From Streptomyces hilarionis (GTDB taxonomy: Bacteria > Actinomycetota > Actinomycetes > Streptomycetales > Streptomycetaceae), in NCBI RefSeq assembly GCF_024539675.1, contig NZ_JAHHIT010000042.1, forward strand, positions 1 to 64,000: 64,000 bases of DNA. Direction: 5' to 3'. Position numbers and translations under genes: made by a program. Below the pieces are notes generated by a model, which saw only the letters and a list, made by a program, of their open reading frames with translations, was not told the origin of the DNA and searched no databases. Within the stretch, counting starts at the first letter, position 1. Each line of letters opens with the position of its first letter. Below are positions 42,471 to 50,501 of this stretch, in pieces.

Positions 42471-43088
42471 TCACAGCCAGCCCTTCTCCCGGGCGATGCG
42501 GACCGCCTCCGCCCGGTTGCGCACGGCGAGCTTCTGGATCGCCGTCGACAGGTAGTTGCGCACCGTGCCCTGGGACAGGTGCAGGGCGGCGGCGAGCTCG
42601 GCGTTGGTCGAGCCGTCGGCCGCCGCCCGCAGGACCTCGCGTTCGCGGTCGGTCAGCGGGTTGGCGCCCTCCGCGAGGGCCGCCGCCGCGAGCGTGGGAT
42701 CGATGACCCGTTCGCCCGCGAGGACCTTGCGGACCGCCTGGGCGAGCTGGGCGGCCGGTGCGTCCTTGACGAGGAACGCGTCGGCGCCCGCCTCCATCGC
42801 GCTGCGCAGGTAGCCGGGACGGCCGAACGTGGTCAGGACGACCAGCTTCAGCCCCGGGAACTCGCGGTGGAGCTGCCCGGCGGCTTCGATGCCCGTCGCG
42901 CCCGGCATCTCTATGTCGAGGAGGGCCACGTCGACGTCGTGGGCCCGGGCGGCGGCGAGGACCTCGTCGCCGCGCGCCACCTGGGCGACCACCTCGATGT
43001 CGTCCTCCAGGCCGAGCAGGGCCGCCAGAGCCTCGCGGACCATGGACTGGTCCTCGGCCAGCAGGACTTTGATCATGCCACCACTCAT
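42471..43088 (-). CDS. NarL/LuxR-type response regulator
   Basis: A 205-residue two-component regulator. The receiver domain has AEDQ (acid pocket), the phosphorylated Asp in ALLDIEMPG (about 57), T in VVLTTF and K in LVKDAP. The C-terminal LuxR helix-turn-helix is LTDREREVLRAAADGSTNAELAAALHLSQGTVRNYL. ATG 43088 overlaps the kinase stop (ATGA); Met at 43076 is an alternative. It ends a four-gene operon with the ABC exporter and kinase and probably activates that operon. Confidence 0.92.
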   Translation of the reverse strand: MSGGMIKVLLAEDQSMVREALAALLGLEDDIEVVAQVARGDEVLAAARAHDVDVALLDIEMPGATGIEAAGQLHREFPGLKLVVLTTFGRPGYLRSAMEAGADAFLVKDAPAAQLAQAVRKVLAGERVIDPTLAAAALAEGANPLTDREREVLRAAADGSTNAELAAALHLSQGTVRNYLSTAIQKLAVRNRAEAVRIAREKGWL

Positions 43089-44281
43089 GTGCGGGATCCT
43101 ATGTCCGGCGCCGGGCCGGCCGGGACCCGGGCGGTCAGCCGGAAGCCCTTCTTCAGACGGACCGCCTCCAGGGCGCCGCTCGCCTTCTCCAGACGCTCGG
43201 TCAGACCGGTGAGGCCGTTGCCGGGACCCTTGCCGGAGCCGCCCGACCCGTCGTCCTCGACGCGGAGTTCGACGACCGGGCCGTCGAGGGTCTGCCGCCG
43301 GACGACGTCCACCGCGCAGCGGGTCGCGCCGCTGTGCCGCACGACGTTGGTGATCGCCTCGCGCAGCGCCCAGGCGAGCGCGGACTCGCTCTCCTCGGGA
43401 ACGCCGTCCAGGTCCGGTTCCGCCGGTATCGCGGCGACGACCCCCGCTGCCGTCAACGCCACCTCGGCGCCCGCCAGTTCGGACGCCAGCCGGGGGCGCC
43501 GGTAGCCGGTGACGGCCTCCCGGACGTCCACCAGGGCCTGGCGGCTGACCTGTTCGATGTCCGCGACCTGCCGGGCGGCCTTGTCGGGGTGGTCGGGGAG
43601 CATGCGGCCCGCCAGCTCGCTCTTGAGCGTGATGAGGGACAGCGAGTGGCCGAGCAGGTCGTGCAGGTCCCGGGCCAGCCGCAGCCGCTCCTCGTTGGCG
43701 GCCAGTTGGGCGACCGTCGCCCGCGCCTTGCGCAGCTCGACCGTCGTGCGGACCAGTTGGCTCACCCCGGTCATCGCGAACCCGATGAGCAGGACCAGCA
43801 GCAGGAGGTTGAGCGCCTCCTCCTCGTCGGAGCGCAGACCCACGAGGAGCAACACCGCGCCCGTGCCCGGGATGGTCCAGAACGCCGCCCGCATCGGGAG
43901 CACGCTCCCGCAGGCCACCGAGACGTAGCAGTACAGGCCGAGCCAGGCGGAGCCCATGGTCAGGCTCAGCACGGTGGCGAGGACCGCCATGGAGCCGATG
44001 AGGGCGCCGACCAGCGTGGAGACGAAGGGCGCGTCCCCCATGTTGCGGAACAGCAGGGCGAGATAGAGGGAGACGAACACCGCCAGGCCCAGCCAGCCGG
44101 CCGCGGTCGCGCCGGCGCCGTGGTTCCCGGAGACGAGGTCGTGGACCGGCGAGCTGAGGAACACCAGCCAGACGCCGATCCACAGCAGCTTGCGCCGCCA
44201 CAGCTCGCGCCGGTTGCGGGCCGGACCGCCCGGCAGGATATTGGGCTCCCGCCGGGACTCGTTCGACTGGTCTGGGGTCAT
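43085..44281 (-). CDS. Membrane sensor histidine kinase (HisKA_3)
   Basis: A 398-residue kinase. Five to six transmembrane helices (about 30-170) with hardly any extracytoplasmic loop suggest sensing in the membrane. The phospho-acceptor His lies in RDLHDLLGHSLSLITLK (about 220). The HATPase_c domain has AITNVVRHSGATRC (N box) and VEDDGSGGSGKGPGNGLTGL (G boxes). Start ATG 44281 chosen; GTG 44290 overlaps the permease stop and is equally possible. Partner is the response regulator at 42471-43088. Confidence 0.9.
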   Translation of the reverse strand: MTPDQSNESRREPNILPGGPARNRRELWRRKLLWIGVWLVFLSSPVHDLVSGNHGAGATAAGWLGLAVFVSLYLALLFRNMGDAPFVSTLVGALIGSMAVLATVLSLTMGSAWLGLYCYVSVACGSVLPMRAAFWTIPGTGAVLLLVGLRSDEEEALNLLLLVLLIGFAMTGVSQLVRTTVELRKARATVAQLAANEERLRLARDLHDLLGHSLSLITLKSELAGRMLPDHPDKAARQVADIEQVSRQALVDVREAVTGYRRPRLASELAGAEVALTAAGVVAAIPAEPDLDGVPEESESALAWALREAITNVVRHSGATRCAVDVVRRQTLDGPVVELRVEDDGSGGSGKGPGNGLTGLTERLEKASGALEAVRLKKGFRLTARVPAGPAPDIGSRT

Positions 44282-44286
44282 GACGC

Positions 44287-45027
44287 TCACGCCTTCAGCG
44301 TGTCCTTCCGGTACAGCCAGGCCGCACCACCCGTGAACAGGGCGAAGAAGACGACCAGGATGGCGATGTCCTTGGCGTGCGGGGCCTGGCTCTGCTCGAT
44401 GGCCTGCCCCAGGGCAGCGTACGCGTGGGTCGGGGCCCACTCGGCTATGTCGCGCAGCCAGGCCGGGAAGGTGGCCGTGGGCCACCACAGACCGCCGAGG
44501 ATCGACAGGCCGAAGTAGGTGATCATCGTGATCGGGCGGACGGCGTCGCCGTCGGCGAGGTAGCCGATCGCCACGCCCAGGGCGGCGAAGACGAGGCTGC
44601 CGGCCCAGATCGCGGCGGTGAGGGCGCCCCACTGCCAGGCGTCCAGCCGGACGTCCTTCAGGGTCGCGGCGCACACGAACACCACGACGATGGACGGGAG
44701 GCTCACCACGGCCGCGCTGGCGGTCTTGGCGAGGACGTAGCCGCGGCCCGGGAGCGTGGTCAGCCGCAGCTGCCGCACCCAGCCGTTCTCGCGCTCCTTG
44801 GCGATGCGCTCGCTGTTGCCCATCAGGACGGCCGTGAGCGCGCCGAAGGAGGCCATCGAGACCATCATGTACGTCGGCAGGGTCAGGCCCGTCCCGTCGA
44901 CCTTCGTGGTGGTGTCGGAGGTGCTGGAGATCAGCAGGAACAGCACCGACGGGTAGATCACCGAGAAGAACAGGAACTTGCGGTTGCGCAGGGCGCGGGC
45001 GAGCTCCAGCTTGATCAGGCTGTTCAC
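44287..45027 (-). CDS. ABC-2 type exporter permease
   Basis: A 246-residue membrane protein with six predicted helices. The conserved ABC-2 cytoplasmic segment is RIAKERENGWVRQLRLTTLP, and the re-entrant/last-helix motif includes LSILGGLWWPTATFP. Works with the ATPase encoded just upstream; the two overlap by 4 nt (GTGA). Substrate could be an antibiotic or a lipid, as typical for exporters paired with a histidine kinase, but it cannot be read. Confidence 0.87.
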   Translation of the reverse strand: MNSLIKLELARALRNRKFLFFSVIYPSVLFLLISSTSDTTTKVDGTGLTLPTYMMVSMASFGALTAVLMGNSERIAKERENGWVRQLRLTTLPGRGYVLAKTASAAVVSLPSIVVVFVCAATLKDVRLDAWQWGALTAAIWAGSLVFAALGVAIGYLADGDAVRPITMITYFGLSILGGLWWPTATFPAWLRDIAEWAPTHAYAALGQAIEQSQAPHAKDIAILVVFFALFTGGAAWLYRKDTLKA

Positions 45028-45938
45028 TTGGTCTTCGCCTCCTCGGCGGCGGTGATGGCGACGAAGGCCTGCTCCAGACCGAGCCCGGCGACTTCGAGGT
45101 TGCGGGGGTAGACGCCGAGCCCGTACAGCGCGTGGACGGTGGCGTCGGCGTCGGCGGACTGGATGCGCACGGTGTGCCCGGACACGTCGACGGCGGTCAG
45201 GAAGGGCAGCTCGCGCAGGGCCCGTTCGTCGATGTCGCCCTCGAGGTCGAAGGCGATCCGCCGCGCGCCCGCCTTCGCCTTGATCTCGGCCGCCGTGCCG
45301 TCGGCCAGCAGCCGGCCCCGGTGCAGGACCAGCACCCGGTCGGCTATGGCGTCGGCCTCCTCCAGGTAGTGCGTGGCGAACAGGACGGTGCGGCCCTGGT
45401 CGGCCTGCTCGCGCATGGTGGCCCAGAAGGCCTGGCGGGCGGTGACGTCCATGCCGGTGGTGGGCTCGTCCAGGACGATCAGGTCGCTGTCGCCCGCGGT
45501 GGCGAGCGCGAACCGCACCCGCTGGGCCTGGCCGCCGGAGAGCTTGTTCACCTTGCGGGACGCGATCTGGGCGATGCCCGCGCGGGCCATCACGTCGGAG
45601 GCCTTGTACGGCTTGGGGTGCAGGGCGCAGGCAAGGCCGACGATCTCGGCGACGGTGACCTCGTCCATCAGCCCGCCGCTCTGGAGCATCGCGCCCACCC
45701 GGCCGGCGACGATCGCCTCGCGCGCGGTGAGCCCGAAGACGCGCACGGCGCCGCTGTCGGGCTGCTTGAGGCCGAGGAGGAGGTCGAGGGTGGTGGACTT
45801 GCCCGCCCCGTTGGGGCCCAGCAGCGCCACGGTCTCCCCCGGGCGCAGCGAGAGCGTCAGGCCGTCCACGGCCCGCACGTCCCCGAAGCTCTTGCTCACC
45901 TGGTCGAACCCGACCACCGGTGCTGTCTGCGTCGTCAT
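45024..45938 (-). CDS. ABC exporter ATPase
   Basis: A 304-residue DrrA/CcmA-type ATPase. Walker A GPNGAGKSTTLD (about 40), Q-loop MLQSGG, signature LSGGQAQRV, Walker B LIVLDEPTTGMD and H-loop ATHYLEEAD are all present. A C-terminal DrrA-like extension follows. First gene of the ATPase-permease-kinase-regulator operon. A 16-bp inverted repeat lies 50 nt upstream of the start. Confidence 0.92.
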   Translation of the reverse strand: MTTQTAPVVGFDQVSKSFGDVRAVDGLTLSLRPGETVALLGPNGAGKSTTLDLLLGLKQPDSGAVRVFGLTAREAIVAGRVGAMLQSGGLMDEVTVAEIVGLACALHPKPYKASDVMARAGIAQIASRKVNKLSGGQAQRVRFALATAGDSDLIVLDEPTTGMDVTARQAFWATMREQADQGRTVLFATHYLEEADAIADRVLVLHRGRLLADGTAAEIKAKAGARRIAFDLEGDIDERALRELPFLTAVDVSGHTVRIQSADADATVHALYGLGVYPRNLEVAGLGLEQAFVAITAAEEAKTK

Positions 45939-45987
45939 GACGGAATCGTCGCGCGGACGGCGGCGGGGGCGGCAGTGTCGGACGTCC

Positions 45988-46021
45988 GCGGTGCCGCATG
46001 ACAGATGTCATGCGGCACCGC
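45988..46021. repeat. 16-bp perfect inverted repeat upstream of the ABC-kinase operon
   Basis: Arms 45988-46003 and 46006-46021 are perfectly complementary with only GA between them, centred on ATGACAGATGTCAT. It begins 8 nt after the stop of the VanW-like gene and ends 49 nt before the ABC ATPase start. Terminator for the former, operator for the latter, or both. Confidence 0.8.
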
Positions 46022-46028
46022 CGGTGCG

Positions 46029-48440
46029 TCAGCTCGGGTCGGTGTCGATGACCCCGGTCCGGTTCGTCTCGCTCTTGAGGGCGGGACGCAGCGCGCCGAT
46101 GACGTCCTGGACGGTGACGGCCGTCTTCTGGCCGGTGCCGCGGGTGATCAGCACGCCGTTGAAGGTGCCGCCGTACAGCTCCTTCAGCGCCGCCTGGTCG
46201 TAGCTCTCGACGAGCTTGCCGTTGACCGCCTTGACCTGGAGGAACTTCCACAGGGAGTTCTTCGGGCTGAAGGAGACCGCGTGCGCGGCGTCGGTCATGA
46301 CGGTGACCTTGCCGGACATCGCCGGTTCGGCGAACTCCTTCATCATGCGGTCGACCTCGGCGTCGGACACCGTCGGCTGCCGGGTGGTCGTCGGCACCTT
46401 CACGCCGGACGCCGAGCCGGTCTCGACCTGGGTGCGGTAGGCCGCCACGACGGCGTCCTGGGCCTTGGCCGCGTCGATGCCCTTGCCGGCCTTGCCGTAG
46501 ACGGGGACGGCCTTGCCGGACTCGAACTTGATGGTGCCGTCGGCGGCCGAGCCGGAGCCGCCCGCCGCGCTCTGCAGAGCGGCCTGCAACTTCTCCTCGT
46601 CGACCGGCATCTCGGGCTCGACCACGCGGTGCTGCCCGAACAGCGAACCGACCACGGAGACGGGGTTGTAGTCGCTCTGGGCGGCGTCGTCGACGGTGGC
46701 CGGGATGTCGAACTGCAGGCCCGCCTGGTCCGGCTTGAGGGTGACGGAACCGCCGTCGACGGACAGCTTCAGCGGCTGGGCGACCCGCTTGCCGAAGGCG
46801 TCGTCGAGCTTCTTGACGGCGTCGTCGCGGGTGCCGCCGCCGATGTCGACGCCGAGGACGGTGGTGCCCTTGGGCACGTCCGAGTGGTTCATCAGCAGGC
46901 CGGCGCCGTAGAGGCCGACGCCCGCGACGACCACCAGGCCGCCGAGGAGCGGGAGCTTGCTGCGGCCCTTCTTCTTTTTCTGCTTCTTGGAATCGCCCGT
47001 GGAGGGGCTCTGCCCGCTGCGCTCCGGCGCCTTGGGCGGGGTGTGCGGCAGCGGTCCGTCGGCGGGCGCGGCGCCCGCGAAGGGCCCGCCCGGGCCGCCC
47101 TGGCCGCCGGCCGGGACGACGGGGATGCCGCTGGTGACGGTGTGCCCGGAGACGTTGTCGGCCGGTCGGCCGCCGTAGCCGCCCGCGCCCGGCCCGGGGG
47201 CGGGCTTTTGCGGGGTGAGGATCGCGGTGTCGTCGCTGAGTCCTCCGCCGGGCAGCCGGCCGACGCCCACACCGGCGCCGACGCCGGGAGCGGCCGTCCG
47301 CGGACCGCCGGGAGCGCCGGGACGAGCGCCGGGGCCACCGGGGGCTCCGGGACCGCCGGGAGCGCCGGGGGCGCCGGCGTTCATCGGGGGCACCATCGGG
47401 CCGTCGCCGGTGACCGGACCGGTCGTCGGGCCGGCGGGACCGCCCTGGGGGCCGCCCGGGCCGCCGGGACCGGCCGGCCCGTCGGGGCCGTTGAAGTCGT
47501 AGGAGCCGCCGGGGCCGGCCGGGAGGCCCGCCTGAGCGCCCGGGCCGCCGGGCAGGCCCTGCGGACCGCCGGGCGTGCCGTTGGGGCCGGGAAGGCCAGG
47601 CAGGCCGGCGTTCGGGCCGGCAGGGCCGCCGTTCGCGGCGGGCAGGCCGTTCTGGCCGGTGCCGGAGAAGTAGGGCAGGTCGTCGCGGCTCGGGTCGGCG
47701 GCGCCGCCCTGGCCCTGCGTGCGGCCCTGGCCGGGCCCCTGGCCGGGGCGCGGGCCGTTGCCGTGCGGGCCCGCGGCCAGCGCCTCGGTCACGTCGAAGG
47801 AGCCCGTGCCGCCGCCGTGTCCCGGAGCCACGGGGCCGCCCGTCGCGCCGGGCAGCCCGGCGCCGTTGGTCCCGCCGGGGCGGGCGCCGCCGGGCACGCT
47901 CATGGAGCCGACCACTCCGCCGGGCCGCCCGCCCCCGGCGGCGCGCGGCCCGGCGGCCGAACCGCCCGGCAGTCCCGCGCCGTTGGTCCCGCCGCCGCCC
48001 TGACCGCCCTTGGCGGGGCCGGACTTGCGTGGCGCGAACCAGTCGCTCGTCTTGTCCTCGGCGCCGGCCGCGGGGTCGGCGGGCAGCTCGAACGAACCGG
48101 TGTCGGACGAGTTCGGGCCGGCGGCGCCCGCGGGCGCCGCCTGCCGCGCGTCGGCCTTGCCGCCCGGTCCGTCGTCGCCCGCCTGGTCGGCCTCGCCGAC
48201 GGGGGTGCGCACGACGACCGGCGGAATGGGCCGCGATCCGGGGATGTTGATGCGGATCCGCGTCGTCAGCGTCGTCTCGGTCTTGCGTTCCTCCGGCCGC
48301 GCGGCCGAACGGCCCACGTCGGCGCCGCCGTCGGACACCACGGGGGTGCCGTACGGCGGCGTGCCCGAGGGGTATGCGGCTCCGCCGCGCCCGTTGGACC
48401 CGTTGGGCCCGGAGGACGGACTGTCAGTTTCACGACTCAA
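46029..48440 (-). CDS. Membrane protein with collagen-like repeats and VanW/YoaR-type wall-binding domain
   Basis: An 803-residue protein from a TTG start (GGAGAA upstream). Residues 1-500 are cytoplasmic and dominated by Gly-Pro repeats (GLPGLPGPNGTPGGPQGLPG; GPAGPGGPGGPQGGPAGP), resembling collagen Gly-X-Y. A lysine cluster (KKQKKKKGRSK) precedes one transmembrane helix (LPLLGGLVVVAGVGLYGAGLL, about 518-538). The extracellular part has two PG_binding_4-like domains (GVDIGGGTRDDAVKKLDDAF; VTLKPDQAGLQFD), which bind peptidoglycan in related proteins. Likely links the membrane to the wall. The collagen-like region being inside is odd. Confidence 0.82.
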   Translation of the reverse strand: MSRETDSPSSGPNGSNGRGGAAYPSGTPPYGTPVVSDGGADVGRSAARPEERKTETTLTTRIRINIPGSRPIPPVVVRTPVGEADQAGDDGPGGKADARQAAPAGAAGPNSSDTGSFELPADPAAGAEDKTSDWFAPRKSGPAKGGQGGGGTNGAGLPGGSAAGPRAAGGGRPGGVVGSMSVPGGARPGGTNGAGLPGATGGPVAPGHGGGTGSFDVTEALAAGPHGNGPRPGQGPGQGRTQGQGGAADPSRDDLPYFSGTGQNGLPAANGGPAGPNAGLPGLPGPNGTPGGPQGLPGGPGAQAGLPAGPGGSYDFNGPDGPAGPGGPGGPQGGPAGPTTGPVTGDGPMVPPMNAGAPGAPGGPGAPGGPGARPGAPGGPRTAAPGVGAGVGVGRLPGGGLSDDTAILTPQKPAPGPGAGGYGGRPADNVSGHTVTSGIPVVPAGGQGGPGGPFAGAAPADGPLPHTPPKAPERSGQSPSTGDSKKQKKKKGRSKLPLLGGLVVVAGVGLYGAGLLMNHSDVPKGTTVLGVDIGGGTRDDAVKKLDDAFGKRVAQPLKLSVDGGSVTLKPDQAGLQFDIPATVDDAAQSDYNPVSVVGSLFGQHRVVEPEMPVDEEKLQAALQSAAGGSGSAADGTIKFESGKAVPVYGKAGKGIDAAKAQDAVVAAYRTQVETGSASGVKVPTTTRQPTVSDAEVDRMMKEFAEPAMSGKVTVMTDAAHAVSFSPKNSLWKFLQVKAVNGKLVESYDQAALKELYGGTFNGVLITRGTGQKTAVTVQDVIGALRPALKSETNRTGVIDTDPS

Positions 48441-48594
48441 GGCAGGTTCTCCAGGTTGGCTCCGCCGCCCGCCACGACCTCACGGGCAGCTCGGCGGCGC
48501 GCACCACCATACTGGCCACTTCTGGCCCGTATCCCACGACCGTCGGGGAAACCCACACGGGACTCCCACCGGCGGGCCGCGGTGAAGTGGTACG

Positions 48595-49005
48595 TCACTT
48601 CCCAAGTCGGACGTCGTCGCCGACCGGTTGCCGCCCCAAACCAATGGTGGCGCAGATCACAGCAAGTGCCATGCCGCCGAGCAGGAAGAGATACGAGCCG
48701 CCTCCCGCGCCGAACAGGAAATCCCCCTCGGGGCGGCCCGCGGTGCACAGCACGACGGTGATCACCCAGCCGGCGGCGGGCGCCACGGCCCCGGCACGGG
48801 AGGCGAGGGCCCGCGCGCCGCCGACGAACAGTCCGGCCGCGCCCGCGAGCGCGAGGAGCAGACCGCCGGGGAACCAGCCGGCCTGGACGAGTGCGCCGGC
48901 GAGGGCGACGAGCGCCCCGAGCAGCACGAGCCCCGCATAGCACACCAGCCGTCCGGCGGAGGGCATCCGCAGCGGCTGGGCGAGCATCGAGCCACGGTCG
49001 GACAT
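48595..49005 (-). CDS. DUF6113-like small membrane protein
   Basis: A 136-residue protein with four hydrophobic helices (LVCYAGLVLLGALVALAGALV; GGLLLALAGAAGLFVGG; GWVITVVLCTA; GGSYLFLLGGMALAVICATI). Its ATG overlaps the mshB stop by one base (TGATG), so it is coupled to mycothiol synthesis transcription. Function unknown. Confidence 0.78.
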   Translation of the reverse strand: MSDRGSMLAQPLRMPSAGRLVCYAGLVLLGALVALAGALVQAGWFPGGLLLALAGAAGLFVGGARALASRAGAVAPAAGWVITVVLCTAGRPEGDFLFGAGGGSYLFLLGGMALAVICATIGLGRQPVGDDVRLGK

Positions 49006-49919
49006 CAGAGCGCCCCCGCCATGTCGTCGACGCCGGCGAACAGGTCGTCCTCCCTCTTCCCGGCGGCCTTCCCGCGCACGAGCTCGTAGTACTCGGTCGT
49101 GAAGAGGGGCTGGGCGAGGTCGTTGGACAGGGCGAAGTACCGGTCGCCGGGCGCGACCTCGATCTGGGTGGCGTGCGCCCGCATCGCGGCGGCCTTGGCG
49201 GCGGCGGGGGCGCCCGCGCCCTCGATCTCGGCGGTGACGCGGTCGTCGTCCACGAGGCCCGGCACGTCGCGGACGGCGGCGCTGCGGGCGAAGGGCAGGG
49301 CCGGCAGCTCGTCGCGCAGACGGGCGAAGGCGTCGTCGGCGACGGAGCGCGGGACGCGGTTCCAGTACACCTTGGGCACGCTCCACCCCGCGGCCCCGGC
49401 CAGCTCCACGGCCCGCATCGCGACGCGGTGGGCCTGGATGTGGTCGGGGTGGCCGTAGCCGCCGTCGTCGTCGTAGGTGACGAGGACCTGGGGGCGCACC
49501 TCCAGGATCACCTCGCGGAGGGAGGCGGCCGCGGTGTCGACGTCGGCCTGCCAGAAGCAGGTGGGGTCGTCGTTGTCGGACAGGCCCATCATCCCGGAGT
49601 CGCCGTAGCGGCCGGCTCCGCCGAGCAGCCGGAAGTCGGCGACGCCGAGTGCGGCCATGGCGGCGGCGAGCTCCCCTCTGCGGTGCTCCCCGAGAGCCGC
49701 GCCGGTCAGCTCGCGCAGCCGCGGCGGGATGACCTCGCCGCGCTCGCCGAGGGTGCAGGTGACCAGGGTCACGTGGACGCCCTCGGCCGCGTACCTGGCC
49801 ATGGTCGCGCCGTTGTTGATCGACTCGTCGTCCGGGTGCGCGTGCACCAGCAGCAGACGCCGCGCGGCGCGCGCCGGGTGTCCCCCCGGCCGGAGATCGG
49901 GGGAGGGCAGTTCCGTCAT
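49005..49919 (-). CDS. mshB: GlcNAc-Ins deacetylase, mycothiol biosynthesis
   Basis: A 304-residue PIG-L-family zinc deacetylase. [18 protein letters not shown] supplies the first zinc ligands (His-Pro-Asp-Asp), [13 protein letters not shown] the third His. [12 protein letters not shown] and the [22 protein letters not shown]-terminus are MshB-specific rather than Mca-like. It removes acetate from GlcNAc-Ins to give GlcN-Ins. Mycothiol confirms an actinomycete. TAGGGT lies 7 nt before the ATG: predicted leaderless. Confidence 0.92.
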   Translation of the reverse strand: MTELPSPDLRPGGHPARAARRLLLVHAHPDDESINNGATMARYAAEGVHVTLVTCTLGERGEVIPPRLRELTGAALGEHRRGELAAAMAALGVADFRLLGGAGRYGDSGMMGLSDNDDPTCFWQADVDTAAASLREVILEVRPQVLVTYDDDGGYGHPDHIQAHRVAMRAVELAGAAGWSVPKVYWNRVPRSVADDAFARLRDELPALPFARSAAVRDVPGLVDDDRVTAEIEGAGAPAAAKAAAMRAHATQIEVAPGDRYFALSNDLAQPLFTTEYYELVRGKAAGKREDDLFAGVDDMAGAL

Positions 49920-49926
49920 GGGACCA

Positions 49927-49932
49927 ACCCTA
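49927..49932 (-). promoter_or_regulatory. Predicted -10 element, leaderless mshB mRNA
   Basis: TAGGGT (minus) ends 7 nt before the ATG at 49919; no ribosome site. Confidence 0.4.
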
Positions 49933-50123
49933 CGAGGCGTGCCGCCAGCCACCGCCACCTCCCCGCCGGTCCGTCACCCCCGTCGGGTCGGGATCGCCCC
50001 CGCGGACGGCGCGGTGACCGCTCACGTGAGCCGCTCCCGCGTCGGCCTCGGCGGGCGCGGAGAACGGCAGCCGTGCGGCGGGCTCCGGCCGGTGAACCGG
50101 CCGGGCCCGCCCACGGCCACGCG

Positions 50124-50318
50124 TCAGAACTTGATGCTGCCGATCACGCTCGCCACGCTCGTCGTCAGATCGCTGATCGTGGGCGCGACCGTCGAGGAGG
50201 CCAGATAGAAGCCGAGCAGGATGCAGACGACAGCGTGACCGCCCTTCAGCCCCGACTTCTTGACCAGCAGGAAGACGACGATCGCCAGCAGCACCACCGC
50301 CGAAATCGAGAGTGCCAC
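50124..50318 (-). CDS. Two-helix small membrane protein
   Basis: A 64-residue protein: helix 1 SISAVVLLAIVVFLLVKKSG, basic turn KKSGLKGGH, helix 2 AVVCILLGFYLASST, then a polar TISDLTTSVASVIGSIKF tail. GTG start with an excellent GGAGGTGAG ribosome site. It belongs to a conserved Streptomyces type of unknown function. The KKSGLKGGHAVVCILLGF core is also found in proteins next to conjugation or sporulation genes, but none are here. Confidence 0.75.
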   Translation of the reverse strand: MALSISAVVLLAIVVFLLVKKSGLKGGHAVVCILLGFYLASSTVAPTISDLTTSVASVIGSIKF

Positions 50319-50477
50319 GGCGGCTCACCTCCAAGGACCCGGGAACGTGGGGGACAACAGATCGAGGGAACTGGTAAATCCATACATCGGCCAGCAGGTT
50401 CATACCCACACAGCGCTAGTGATCATAACTATGTGTGGGCGCGCATCTCTCGGCGCACAGCCGCACAAGGGGGGAGC

Positions 50478-50501
50478 ATGGCCAATATGGTCGGGGGATG
50501 A
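50478..50501 (+). CDS. Seven-residue upstream ORF overlapping the S9 peptidase start
   Basis: Reads MANMVGG then TGA. AAGGGGGGAG lies 5 nt upstream. Its TGA (50499-50501) overlaps the peptidase ATG (50498-50500). The peptidase start itself has only GGGGG in front, so translation may depend on reinitiation from this mini-ORF. Could also be chance. Confidence 0.35.
   Translation: MANMVGG

Noticed and set aside
47200..47800. CRISPR or tandem-repeat array in the Gly-Pro region
   Set aside because: The repeats are coding Gly-Pro codon runs of irregular length without spacers; no CRISPR layout is present.
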